Below, in pieces: positions 33,727 through 41,209 of a stretch of 52,512 nt of DNA (position 1 is the stretch's first letter; every line of letters starts with the position of its first letter). The stretch is from Mycolicibacterium sp. (GTDB lineage: Bacteria; Actinomycetota; Actinomycetes; Mycobacteriales; Mycobacteriaceae). Made by a program: the position numbers and the translations under genes. The stretch is from the NCBI RefSeq assembly GCF_016462545.1, contig NZ_JAEMTA010000032.1, positions 1 through 52,512 of the forward strand, written 5' to 3'. The notes below the pieces were generated by a model. That model was not told where the DNA came from and made no database searches. It was given only the letters and a program-made list of their open reading frames with translations.

Positions 33727-34635
33727 TTAGTTCCCGGTACGGACCTCGTCGACCACTGTCACGATCTCGTCAGCAATGGCCTGCGGCTGATACAGCATCT
33801 GGTTGTGCCCCGTGCCGGGGACGACGACGTTGGTGGTGCCGAGGGCGGCGGCCAACATGTCGTTCGCCCGGTGGATCTGGGCCTGCGTGTAGTTGTCCGG
33901 CTTGAGTGAAGATGGCGCCGAGAACGTGTCGGCGCTCAGCACGATCGCGGGCACCCGGGGCAGCGGCGGTGCAGCGGCGATGGTGGCGAAGGCGTCGTCG
34001 GGGAGCACCGTCTCCTCGCCGGGGGCGCCGATCTGCGCGTCGGTGTTGAACGCCGCGTTCTGGTCGGGTCTGCCGACCAGCGGCAGGAACTCCGAGGTGG
34101 GTTCGGAGAACACCAGGCCGCTCACCATCTCCGGATGCTGACGTGCAAGCAGGTCGAGCACCAGGCCCCCGTAGGAATGGGCGACGAAGACCATCGGCGT
34201 GGGCAGCTGGGCGGCGCCGATCAGTCTCACCACGTCATCGACGTCGGACTGGACGGTGTGCGGCTGCGGTACCGGAGTCGACTTCTCATCACCGTCGGGC
34301 CGGGTGTCGGGGCGGTCGTACACGCAGATCCGCGTGGTCCGTGCCACCAGCGGTTGCGTTGCCTGCGGACTGAGATCGAGCTTCGCCTCCTCGATCAGGT
34401 CGTACGGTGACGAGCGGATCGGGTCGTCCGGTGGGACCGCCGCGTTCCATGCGTCGGCGTAGCCGCCCTTGCCGGGGATGACGAACACCGTCGGCGAACC
34501 TTCCCCCTGGCAGTTCAGGAAGAGGCTGCGGCCGCCACCGATGTCGACGAGGCCGGAGACGTCGTCCGCGGAGGCGACGGGGGCGGTCATGATCGCGGCC
34601 GCCGTGCCGAGCGCCGCCACTCGCAGGATGTCCAC
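33727..34635 (-). CDS. Exported alpha/beta hydrolase
   Basis: From GTG 34635 the protein has 302 residues, beginning with a signal peptide (ILRVAALGTAAAIMTAPVASA, cut near ADD). The fold shows the oxyanion strand PTVFVIPGKGG, the nucleophile elbow FVAHSYGGLV, a likely acid at LSAD and catalytic His in VPGTGHNQML. It is a secreted esterase or lipase-like enzyme. An upstream in-frame GTG at 34665 would add ten residues, but these overlap the KstR-type operator region. It diverges from the SnoaL/epimerase pair across that operator and may be part of a sterol-responsive set; substrate unknown. Confidence 0.83.
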   Translation of the reverse strand: MDILRVAALGTAAAIMTAPVASADDVSGLVDIGGGRSLFLNCQGEGSPTVFVIPGKGGYADAWNAAVPPDDPIRSSPYDLIEEAKLDLSPQATQPLVARTTRICVYDRPDTRPDGDEKSTPVPQPHTVQSDVDDVVRLIGAAQLPTPMVFVAHSYGGLVLDLLARQHPEMVSGLVFSEPTSEFLPLVGRPDQNAAFNTDAQIGAPGEETVLPDDAFATIAAAPPLPRVPAIVLSADTFSAPSSLKPDNYTQAQIHRANDMLAAALGTTNVVVPGTGHNQMLYQPQAIADEIVTVVDEVRTGN

Positions 34636-34668
34636 CCTGGAACGATACGACCGCTCGACAAACACAGG

Positions 34669-34682
34669 TAGAACGTGTTCTA
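34669..34682. promoter_or_regulatory. KstR-type operator
   Basis: TAGAACGTGTTCTA is a perfect palindrome and fits the KstR consensus TNNAACNNGTTNNA at every fixed position. It lies in the divergent spacer, 34 nt upstream of the hydrolase GTG and 10 nt before GTG 34692. KstR represses the upper cholesterol-degradation genes of mycobacteria, relieved by sterol-CoA ligands. Confidence 0.8.
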
Positions 34683-34691
34683 GTTCTGGGT

Positions 34692-35198
34692 GTGACGGGC
34701 ACCACCTTCAGCCACGACGAGCTGGTCGAGGCCTTCGCTGGTTTCGAAGCGACGGTGGCGAGGGCCGCTGCGACCCGCGACTGGGATCCCTGGGTCGACC
34801 AGTACACCGACGACATCACTTACGTCGAGCACGCGGCGGGCACGATGCACGGACGCGAGCAGGTGCGACCGTGGATCTGGAAGACGATGGAGAACTTCCC
34901 CGGCAGCTACATGACGTCGTTCCCATCGCGGTGGACCGTCATCGACCAAGCGACGAGCCGCGTGCTGTGCGAGCTGGACAACCCGATGCGCGACCCCGGC
35001 GACGGCACGATCATCAGCGCCACGAACATCTCCATCGTCACCTACGCCGGCGACGGGAAGTGGTGCAGACAGGAAGACGTCTACAACCCGCTGCGCTTCG
35101 TGGCCGCGACCGTGAAGTGGTGCAGGAAGGCCGAGGAACTGGGCACGCTGCCCGACGAGGCCGCGGCGTGGATGACGAAGTTCGGACACGCGCAGTGA
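34692..35198 (+). CDS. SnoaL/NTF2-like protein (Rv0138-like)
   Basis: The 168-residue protein starts at GTG 34692. It is a cone-shaped NTF2-like fold: AAATRDWDPWVDQYTDDITYVEHAAGTMHGREQVRPWI, then MTSFPSRWTVIDQATSRVLCELDNPM and ISIVTYAGDGKWCRQEDVYNP. SnoaL-like proteins include steroid isomerases, dehydratases and polyketide cyclases; here a pocket Asp/His pair is plausible but not assignable. It sits under the KstR-type site and overlaps the downstream epimerase-type gene by GTGA, so both are probably expressed together. The order matches Rv0138-Rv0139. Confidence 0.85.
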   Translation: MTGTTFSHDELVEAFAGFEATVARAAATRDWDPWVDQYTDDITYVEHAAGTMHGREQVRPWIWKTMENFPGSYMTSFPSRWTVIDQATSRVLCELDNPMRDPGDGTIISATNISIVTYAGDGKWCRQEDVYNPLRFVAATVKWCRKAEELGTLPDEAAAWMTKFGHAQ

Positions 35199-36202
35199 CC
35201 GCGCTGGTGATCGGAGCCAACGGCTACCTCGGCTCGCACGTGACGCGGCAGTTGGTGACCGACGGGCAAGACGTCCGCGTGATGGTGCGTCCGGGTGCGA
35301 ACACCATCGGGATCGACGACCTCGCCGTGACGCGCTTCGTCGGCGACATCTGGGACGACGAGGTCCTCCGCGAGGCGATGACCGGCTGCGACGTCGTCTA
35401 CTACTGCGTCGTCGACACCCGCGGCTGGCTCAAGGATCCCGCCCCGTTGTTCCACACCAACGTCGAGGGCACCCGCAACGTGCTCGAGGTCGCCTGCCGC
35501 GCGAACCTCGAGCGCTTCGTCTTCACCAGCAGTTACGTCACGGTCGGACGCAAGCGCGGCCGGACCGCCACCGAGGACGACGTGATATCGGACCACGGCC
35601 TCACGCCGTACGTGCGGTCGCGGGTGCAGGCCGAGAACCTCGTCATGCAGTACGCCCGCGAGCGCGGATTGCCCGCCGTCGCGATGTGCGTGTCCACGAC
35701 CTACGGTGCCGGTGACTGGGGCCGCACCCCGCACGGGGCGATCATCGCCGGTGCCGCGTTCGGAAAGCTGCCGTTCGTAATGAGCGGTATCGAGCTGGAG
35801 GCCGTCGGAATCGACGATGCCGCAAAGGCTTTGATCCTGGCGGCGCGCAACGGCCGGGTGGGGGAGCGCTATCTGATCTCGGAGAAGATGATCAGCAACG
35901 CCGAGGTCGTCCGCATCGCCGCCGACGCCGCGGGGGTGCCTCCGCCGACGAAGTCCCTGCCGCTGGTGACGTCGTGGGCGCTGGCCGTGCTCGGTAGCGC
36001 CAAGGCGCGACTGAGGGGCACCGACGAGCAATTGTCGATCGGCTCCTTGCGACTGATGCGTGCCGAGGCGCCGGTGGATTGCACCAAGGCCAAGCGCGAA
36101 CTCGGTTGGCAGCCGCGGCCTGTCGAGGAATCGATCCGCGAGGCCGCCGCGTTCTGGGTGGGACTGCGCGACGCCCGTCGCAAGAGCAAGCAGGCGGGCT
36201 GA
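35195..36202 (+). CDS. NAD(P)-dependent epimerase/dehydratase family protein (Rv0139-like)
   Basis: The 335-residue extended-SDR protein starts at GTG 35195 within the previous stop. It has the nucleotide-binding GANGYLGS, VGDIWDDEVLREAMTGCDVVYY, the active-site Ser region FTSSYVTVG and PYVRSRVQAE. The usual YxxxK catalytic pair reads YVRSR, that is Tyr with Arg in place of Lys, which I also recall for Rv0139. The C-terminal half carries the substrate-binding STTYGAGDWGRTPHGAII. Located downstream of a KstR-type site, it may act on a sterol or other hydroxylated lipid. The Arg substitution could alter or slow redox chemistry. Confidence 0.87.
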   Translation: MTALVIGANGYLGSHVTRQLVTDGQDVRVMVRPGANTIGIDDLAVTRFVGDIWDDEVLREAMTGCDVVYYCVVDTRGWLKDPAPLFHTNVEGTRNVLEVACRANLERFVFTSSYVTVGRKRGRTATEDDVISDHGLTPYVRSRVQAENLVMQYARERGLPAVAMCVSTTYGAGDWGRTPHGAIIAGAAFGKLPFVMSGIELEAVGIDDAAKALILAARNGRVGERYLISEKMISNAEVVRIAADAAGVPPPTKSLPLVTSWALAVLGSAKARLRGTDEQLSIGSLRLMRAEAPVDCTKAKRELGWQPRPVEESIREAAAFWVGLRDARRKSKQAG

Positions 36203-36212
36203 CGGCTCGGAG

Positions 36213-36557
36213 TCAAGCCTCCAGGCGGTCGCGGATTAGGGAGAGTCTTTGGCGGAGTTCGGATTCGGTGATGACACCCCGGAGCATCAGCGAATGTGCC
36301 AGTGAGAGCAACTGGTTCTCCGGATAGGGCAGCGTGGAGTAGACCGTCGCCGACAGCGCGTCCTCCTCGTCCCGGCGCTCCGTGAAACTCGGTGCGTTCG
36401 AATCGCAGGCGGCCTGGTCCAGCGCGTCGCACAGACCGTCGAGGCTGGTCTTCCACGGTGGCACGGGATTCTCGACGCCGTACTTGGCCGCCATCCTGGG
36501 CCAGACCTGATTGCGGTCGACGATGGTGCGCAGAACGTCGCTGTCCAGCTCAGTCAT
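36213..36557 (-). CDS. Nitrile hydratase accessory/beta-like small protein
   Basis: The 114-residue protein lies 3 nt downstream of the metal-binding subunit gene. It has no Cys-rich metal site. YPENQLLSLAHSLMLRGVITESELRQRLSLIRDRLE matches the helical part shared by nitrile hydratase beta subunits and their activator/accessory proteins, which help insert cobalt or iron. The N-terminal VPPWKTSLDGLCDALDQA is typical of accessory proteins. A small subunit role, as in thiocyanate hydrolase, is an alternative. Confidence 0.7.
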   Translation of the reverse strand: MTELDSDVLRTIVDRNQVWPRMAAKYGVENPVPPWKTSLDGLCDALDQAACDSNAPSFTERRDEEDALSATVYSTLPYPENQLLSLAHSLMLRGVITESELRQRLSLIRDRLEA

Positions 36558-36560
36558 CGG

Positions 36561-37277
36561 TCACTCTCCGGTCGGGTGCATCGCGGCGCGGGTGGCCGTG
36601 ATGACGTTGGTGGTGACGCCCGCCTTCGGCAGTGCGACGCCGATCAGGCAGTCGCGGGTGATGATCTCGATCAGCTGTTCCTCGGTCCATCCGTCGGTGC
36701 CCGGCGGGCGCATCGGCATGACCATGAAGCGGTGCTTCTGGTTGGAGTCCTGAACCCGCACCTCGACGTCGTCGCCGAGATACAGCCCGAACTCCGAGAG
36801 GACCTGGCGTGGCCATCGCACGAGGCGCCTGCGGTAGTTGGGGGTGCGGTACCACTCCGGTGAGTTCCCGAGGATCGGGCGCGGGTAGCACGAGCAGAGC
36901 GCGCACACGATGACGTGGTGCACCGTGGGTGTATCCGCGAGGATCTGGAAGGCGGTGAAGTCACTGGGTGTGCCGAACCCCGTCGGCTCGAGCCAGTCGA
37001 CACCGACTTCCTTGCTGGCCGTCATGGGTTCGTCCAACGCGAGCTGTCTGAAGTCGGGATCCAGCCACGCCCGGGCCACCAGGCGTGCCGCAGGGGTGGG
37101 ACCGATCTGTTCGGCGAACTCGGTGAAGAGCCGGTGCTCCTCGGCCGTGAAGATGCCCTTCTCGATGCACAATTCGCGCAGCGCGATCTCCAGCACTTCG
37201 AAGTCCGTGATCTCGTCGACCATGGGCTTGACCGTGCGGTCGTGGTCGTGGTCGTGGTCGTGGTCATGATCGGTCAT
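36561..37277 (-). CDS. Nitrile hydratase alpha / thiocyanate hydrolase gamma-like subunit
   Basis: The 238-residue protein has the claw-setting motif VCALCSCYP (C125, S129, C130, with C128 and the flanking residues), where two Cys are oxidised to bind Co(III) or Fe(III). RRRLVRWPRQVL, DVEVRVQDSNQKHRFMVMPMRP and GTDGWTEEQLIEIITRDCLIGVALP are also conserved in the family. The motif has Ala between the first two Cys where cobalt enzymes have Thr and iron enzymes Ser. The N terminus is an Asp-His repeat (DHDHDHDHDHD, residues 3-13), possibly a metal reservoir. The upstream open frame to 37619 is not used. Substrate: nitrile, thiocyanate or another small molecule. Confidence 0.85.
   Translation of the reverse strand: MTDHDHDHDHDHDRTVKPMVDEITDFEVLEIALRELCIEKGIFTAEEHRLFTEFAEQIGPTPAARLVARAWLDPDFRQLALDEPMTASKEVGVDWLEPTGFGTPSDFTAFQILADTPTVHHVIVCALCSCYPRPILGNSPEWYRTPNYRRRLVRWPRQVLSEFGLYLGDDVEVRVQDSNQKHRFMVMPMRPPGTDGWTEEQLIEIITRDCLIGVALPKAGVTTNVITATRAAMHPTGE
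37240..37275 (-). repeat. Hexanucleotide repeat encoding Asp-His tract
   Basis: GACCAC units repeat in tandem at the 5' end of the nitrile hydratase-like alpha gene and encode the Asp-His tract. The first unit is GATCAT, synonymous with the others. Such short repeats can change in number by slippage in whole codons, lengthening or shortening the metal-binding tail. Confidence 0.7.
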
Positions 37278-37287
37278 CGTGGTCCGT

Positions 37288-38127
37288 TCAGTCGGCGGCG
37301 CGGAGCCAGCGCTCCGGGATTTCGGTTCGGAGACTGTCGGTTTCGGGTCCCCGAAAGTCGTCCCACAGCTCGGCCATGCGGAAGCTGACGACGTAGAACC
37401 ACTCGGGCTTCGCGTCGGGGATGTCCCAGGTCTCGTCCTCGGCGGCCGGACTCTCATAGGCGACGGCGGCGATCTCACCCGTCGCGCCTCGCACGTATTC
37501 CGGTGTGCGCGTGTAGAAGAGCACCGGGAGCTCGCGTACGACCACTGCATCGCCCACCGTGAATCGGGGCTCGCCCGCCTTGCCGGCGTAGACCTGCGGA
37601 TCGCCCTTACCCTGCGCATGGACGATGTGGCTGTTGCGCTTGACCTGAGACCCGTCGCCTTCGAACCTTGGGCTCGCCTTCAGCGGCGTGCCCGCGAGAC
37701 CGCCTTCGTAGCGCTCCTTGACCTCGGCCATTCGCTCGGAGAGTTCGGTCAGGCCGATGTGATGCTTCTCGACGAGCACCCGCGCCACGGACAGCAGCCA
37801 ACGGCCGTAGTAGGGGAAGCCGAGATAGACGGCACGCTGGACATCCACGTTGCCGATGCGCCGTCGTTCCTCGGACAGCCAAATGCCGCGCCACGCAAGC
37901 ACTTCGCACATCACGTAGGTCATGTGCTCCCAGTACTCGTAGGCCTTGTTCTCGTACGTCATCGGGGCGTCGGGTTCGCCACCGACGTCGTGCACGGGCT
38001 TCATGTACGCGACGAATCGAGCATGGTCGAGCAGGTCGGGAGTGGGGGCGTCGGGTAGTTCGGGATAGGAGGACTTGAGCCGGGCTACCAGCTCGAGTTG
38101 CGTGGCGCGTTCTGCGGCGTTGCTCAT
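37288..38127 (-). CDS. Nitrile hydratase / thiocyanate hydrolase beta-like subunit
   Basis: The 279-residue protein is the first gene of the operon. It has the beta-subunit HDVGG motif (residues 46-50), the helical block YEYWEHMTYVMCEVLAWRGIWLSEERRR and LVEKHHIGLTELSERMAEVKERYEGG, and the SH3-like C-terminal barrel PRFTVGDAVVVRELPVLFYTRTPEYVRGATGEI with PEWFYVVSFRMAELWDD. Thus N- and C-terminal beta halves are in one chain, as in nitrile hydratase, rather than two as in classical thiocyanate hydrolase. The alpha-like gene follows after 10 nt. Confidence 0.82.
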   Translation of the reverse strand: MSNAAERATQLELVARLKSSYPELPDAPTPDLLDHARFVAYMKPVHDVGGEPDAPMTYENKAYEYWEHMTYVMCEVLAWRGIWLSEERRRIGNVDVQRAVYLGFPYYGRWLLSVARVLVEKHHIGLTELSERMAEVKERYEGGLAGTPLKASPRFEGDGSQVKRNSHIVHAQGKGDPQVYAGKAGEPRFTVGDAVVVRELPVLFYTRTPEYVRGATGEIAAVAYESPAAEDETWDIPDAKPEWFYVVSFRMAELWDDFRGPETDSLRTEIPERWLRAAD

Positions 38128-38283
38128 CGACCATCCCGGACGTGGGTGACGAGGAATCCCGGCCGGCTACCGAGCTCCCTAATGGTCGAAGGCTAGCATC
38201 GACACCGGGGTGGGGCAATGGCTTTGCAAGAGGCCGCGCGGGCACGCTGACGTGGCTCATAGCCGACACCCACCTAGCGCCAA

Positions 38284-38326
38284 GGTCCGATGGATAGCGT
38301 CGATTTCGTGAGATCACCATCGGACC
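38284..38326. promoter_or_regulatory. Long-spaced perfect dyad upstream of the CopD-like gene
   Basis: GGTCCGATGG (38284-38293) and CCATCGGACC (38317-38326) are exact complements 23 nt apart. TAGCGT (38295-38300) between them fits a -10 element. The right arm ends 4 nt before ATG 38331 and covers the ribosome-binding region. It may be a two-site operator or, if transcription starts upstream, a start-masking hairpin. Confidence 0.55.
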
Positions 38327-38330
38327 CGCA

Positions 38331-39383
38331 ATGCCCGTAACAGCCCCGCCCGCACCTGCTTTCGTGGACGTCGTCACCGAGATGCTGTACTACAGCGGCT
38401 TGGCGCTGCCCGTCGGAATCGGAATGACGATCGCCTTCCTCGCGGTCCCCGAGGTCCACGGTGGCGTGGTGGCGCCCCGGGTGCGGGCGCTCGCACCCGC
38501 CGCGGCGGTGTTCGTCGCCGTCAGCGCGGGCGTGCACGTCCTCACCGCGCCTGCGAGCCGTGGCAACTCGGGCGGACAGACACTGATGGCGACCGCCCAG
38601 ATCGTCGCCTATCTGCTCGTCGTCGTCGCGCTGCTGATGCTGTGGAAGCGACCATCACGTCCGCTGGCTGGAGGGCTGACCGCACTCGCGGTGATCACGG
38701 CGGCGATCCCCTCCGTCAGCTTCGTCGCGCCGACCCTCGACGGCACGGCACGCAACCTGCTGACGCTCGTGCACGTCCTGGGCGCCCTGTTCTGGATCGG
38801 CGGACTGGTGGTGTTGGCCACCGTCGGCATGCTCGGCCGCCGGGCTCGGAGACGGGACCCCGACAGTGTCGACGCGGAGCGTAGTTCGCAGGACTGGGGT
38901 CAGATCTGGGAGCGGTTCACCGTCGTGGCGCTGTGGGCGGTCGGCGCCCTGATCACGAGCGGGTCGTGGCTCGCCTGGACGCACGTCGGTACCCCGGTCC
39001 AACTGTTGACCACCCCCTACGGTCGCTACCTGACCGTCAAGCTGGTCCTCGTCGGAATCATGCTCGGGGCCGGCGCGTACAACGCCCGCGTCCTGTTGCC
39101 GAGGATCGCTGCCGCCCAACGCGATGGTGATGACCGGGGCGCCGTCCGCATCGCCGTGGCGCACCTCCCGGTCGTCGTCGTCGCCGAGGCTGTCCTGGCC
39201 TTGGCCGTGCTCGCCGTGGTCCCCTTCCTCAGGGGTTCCGCGCGCACGGAAGCGGGGTGGCCCAGCGCCGGCGGCTTCGACCTGACCGTCTTCGGCACCG
39301 GCCTGGTGCTCGTCGCGCTCGTGGCATTCTCCCTGTGGTGGGGCTCCCGACGACCTCAGCGGGTGGCTGTGCCGAGTAGGTAG
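38331..39383 (+). CDS. CopD-domain integral membrane protein
   Basis: The 350-residue protein has about nine membrane helices. The block RNLLTLVHVLGALFWIGGLVVLATVG is the characteristic CopD helix with His and Trp, and YGRYLTVKLVLVGIMLGAGAYNARVLLPRI is the second conserved CopD segment. CopD proteins are proposed to move copper across the inner membrane, usually with periplasmic CopC. No CopC is fused or adjacent here, although a cupredoxin-like lipoprotein operon exists about 20 kb away. It diverges from the nitrile hydratase-like operon across 203 bp. Confidence 0.85.
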   Translation: MPVTAPPAPAFVDVVTEMLYYSGLALPVGIGMTIAFLAVPEVHGGVVAPRVRALAPAAAVFVAVSAGVHVLTAPASRGNSGGQTLMATAQIVAYLLVVVALLMLWKRPSRPLAGGLTALAVITAAIPSVSFVAPTLDGTARNLLTLVHVLGALFWIGGLVVLATVGMLGRRARRRDPDSVDAERSSQDWGQIWERFTVVALWAVGALITSGSWLAWTHVGTPVQLLTTPYGRYLTVKLVLVGIMLGAGAYNARVLLPRIAAAQRDGDDRGAVRIAVAHLPVVVVAEAVLALAVLAVVPFLRGSARTEAGWPSAGGFDLTVFGTGLVLVALVAFSLWWGSRRPQRVAVPSR

Positions 39384-39384
39384 C

Positions 39385-39771
39385 TCAGGCCTGCAGGATC
39401 CACTGCCGAGCGGCGTCGGTCTGTCCAGCCGGAAAGTGCTTGATCTCCGCCGACACGAAGTGGGCGGCCAGATGCTGCACGGCGTCGCCCAGATGCGAGT
39501 CCGTCACGACGGCGACCTTCTTGACGTTCCGTTGATGGTCGCGAACGAACCGGAAGTGGGCGACCATGGCGCCCAAGCCGTCCCAGCCAGGGAACCTCGG
39601 GGCGTCGATGATGACGCCGGCGAGTCCGCCGGTTTCCTCGATCTGAGGGTCGACGACGTTTGCGACCTTCAGGAAGTCGGCCGCTTCGAACGACGACTCC
39701 GGGCGTACGTGCACGATGGAATGCTCGGCATCCATCTCGACGTCAATCACATTGTGCTCCTTCGAGATCAC
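39385..39771 (-). CDS. STAS/SpoIIAA-like domain protein
   Basis: The 128-residue protein has alternating strands and helices: HSIVHVRPESSFEAADFLKVANVVDPQIEE, then GLAGVIIDAPRFPGWDGLGAMVAHFRFVRDHQRNVKKVAVVTDSHLGDAV, ending SAEIKHFPAGQTDAARQWI. This is the SpoIIAA-like (STAS/SEC14-related) pattern. In place of the phosphorylatable Ser of anti-sigma antagonists it has no clear DSS motif, so lipid or protein binding is likelier than partner switching. It converges on the CopD-like gene with a 1-nt gap and lies just downstream of the hemophore-like gene. Confidence 0.78.
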   Translation of the reverse strand: MISKEHNVIDVEMDAEHSIVHVRPESSFEAADFLKVANVVDPQIEETGGLAGVIIDAPRFPGWDGLGAMVAHFRFVRDHQRNVKKVAVVTDSHLGDAVQHLAAHFVSAEIKHFPAGQTDAARQWILQA

Positions 39772-39780
39772 GCACCAGAT

Positions 39781-40140
39781 CTACTGGCACCGGGCTTTCA
39801 TGTCGCGCATGGGCTGCCGAATTCCAGCGAGATCCGCCTTCGCCTGGGGGTTGTCGCGGAGGTAGACCTCGGTGCTCAGACGAATCTCGTCTCTCGGTTG
39901 GCCTCGGAGGCTGGAGAAGAACGCATTCACGTCGGGATGGGTGAACATGTACACCGATGTGGCCGCGGCGACTTCGGCGGTCACCTGCTCGAAGTCGCCG
40001 GCCGAGCAGCCGGGAGCCGGTGGTGGCGGATCGGCGAACGCGGCGGGTGCGCTGGACATCAGTGCCGCGCTGCCGAGGATCCCGGCACCGATCGCGGTCG
40101 CCAGTGCACGGCGTGCCGGGCACACAGATGGGTACATCAC
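39781..40140 (-). CDS. Hemophore-like secreted protein (Rv0203 family)
   Basis: The 119-residue protein has a signal peptide (RRALATAIGAGILGSAALMSSAPAAFA, cut near residue 36). The mature domain is helical, with a Cys at each end (PGCSAGDFEQV... and MKARCQ) that probably form the disulfide of this family. TSVYMFTHPDVNAFFSSLRGQPRDEI contains Tyr/His residues suitable for heme. Mycobacterial heme-binding proteins of this type carry or buffer heme outside the cell. It lies 55 nt downstream of another secreted-protein gene. Confidence 0.82.
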   Translation of the reverse strand: MMYPSVCPARRALATAIGAGILGSAALMSSAPAAFADPPPPAPGCSAGDFEQVTAEVAAATSVYMFTHPDVNAFFSSLRGQPRDEIRLSTEVYLRDNPQAKADLAGIRQPMRDMKARCQ

Positions 40141-40195
40141 ATCCTCCTAAGTATCGGTTGCACAATGGAAGTCGGCGTGCAAGGGGTAGCACCCG

Positions 40196-40504
40196 CTAGC
40201 GGTGTCCACCGCCGCCACCGCCGCCACCCGTCGATCCTCCGCCGGAGCCGTGGTCGGGCTGCAGCGCCGTGTTACCGCCCGCGGGGTTGAAATACCACTC
40301 GTTGTCAAAGGGATACTGCTCGTCCACCGCGGATACCGATGGCGAGAAATCCGATGAGCCACTGCCAGATTGGACGTCACTACCCTGGCAGATGGTGACG
40401 GCAGGGTCGCACGAATCTGCGCCGGCGACGGGTGCGCCGATGACCGTCACCACGCCGCAGGCGGCCAGGAGGGCTGCCACCATCTCGAGATGTCCGAGTC
40501 GCAT
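40196..40504 (-). CDS. Secreted Gly-rich small protein, function unknown
   Basis: From ATG 40504, with GGGAGGG 8 nt upstream, the protein has 102 residues. A signal peptide (MVAALLAACGVVTVIGAPVAGA) ends near DSCDPAV. The mature part has two Cys (CDPAVTIC), a Ser-rich stretch, the aromatic EQYPFDNEWYFNPAGGN, and a tail of Gly with a terminal His-Arg. I recognise no enzyme. Similar small secreted proteins with a C-x6-C loop are common in mycobacteria. Being just upstream of the hemophore-like gene, it may be expressed with it. Confidence 0.7.
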   Translation of the reverse strand: MRLGHLEMVAALLAACGVVTVIGAPVAGADSCDPAVTICQGSDVQSGSGSSDFSPSVSAVDEQYPFDNEWYFNPAGGNTALQPDHGSGGGSTGGGGGGGGHR

Positions 40505-40625
40505 GATTATTCCCTCCCGCATCCGAACCGCCGGTGGTGGCGTCCGCGCTCTACATTGCTCGCAGTGAAGTCGAGCGGACAGGGTCTTTAGGCCTCACGA
40601 ACGGGCCCAAGTGCCCACGTGGTGG

Positions 40626-41093
40626 TCACGCATTCTGCCTCCGTACGCCAAGCACCGGCTGGCATCGGCGACCGTCGTCGAAGCCGGGCGCCCACGGCCA
40701 TCGGCCGCGACCATCCGCCCACACCAACTGCACTGCGGTCAGGCCGGGGCCATCGATGGCGACGGCGATCCCCATGTGTGCGTCGGGATGCTCGACCTCG
40801 ACCAGTTCGAGGCGGGTTCCCGCGGGCAGGGAGACCTGATCCCCCGGAGTGGAGCGTCCACCGGCCAGTGCCCGCTTCGCGAAGGTGTTCAGCAACCACA
40901 GGGCGCGTTTCGGAGGCAGGCCGGTCACCAGCAGTTCGGGTAGGCCGTGATCGTGCAGACCGATCGTGTAGGCGAACGGCCTGCGATCGTCCTCGACGTA
41001 CTGCACCACCCAGCCGCGGTGCAGGATCCTCTCGCGCAACAGGCTGAGGTAGTCGTTCAGAGTCTTGTCGGGATGGTCGCATTGCCAGCACAT
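40626..41093 (-). CDS. DUF4262 domain protein
   Basis: From ATG 41093 the protein has 155 residues. It begins with a CxxC pair (MCWQCDHPDKTLNDYL) and has GWVVQYVEDDRRPFAYTIGLHDHGLPELLVTGLPP, the core of DUF4262, then ALAGGRSTPGDQV and VQLVWADGRGRWPWAPGF. The function of this family is unknown. AAGGGCGGG is a plausible Shine-Dalgarno. The frame continues to 41300, antisense to nothing conserved. The gene stands alone between a secreted-protein gene and the helicase. Confidence 0.82.
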   Translation of the reverse strand: MCWQCDHPDKTLNDYLSLLRERILHRGWVVQYVEDDRRPFAYTIGLHDHGLPELLVTGLPPKRALWLLNTFAKRALAGGRSTPGDQVSLPAGTRLELVEVEHPDAHMGIAVAIDGPGLTAVQLVWADGRGRWPWAPGFDDGRRCQPVLGVRRQNA

Positions 41094-41209
41094 GGGGTGC
41101 CCGCCCTTCTGTCGTTCGTACCGCGAGTGTGTCCCGCGGCGCCGACAGGTATCGGACCTAAAACCGTTGGAAACAGACGTCATCCACAGTTGCGATTTCG
41201 TCCACAGCC

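Noticed and set aside
39872..40150. Plus-strand frame opposite the hemophore-like gene
   Set aside because: The minus strand has a signal peptide and paired Cys in the right places; the plus frame has none.
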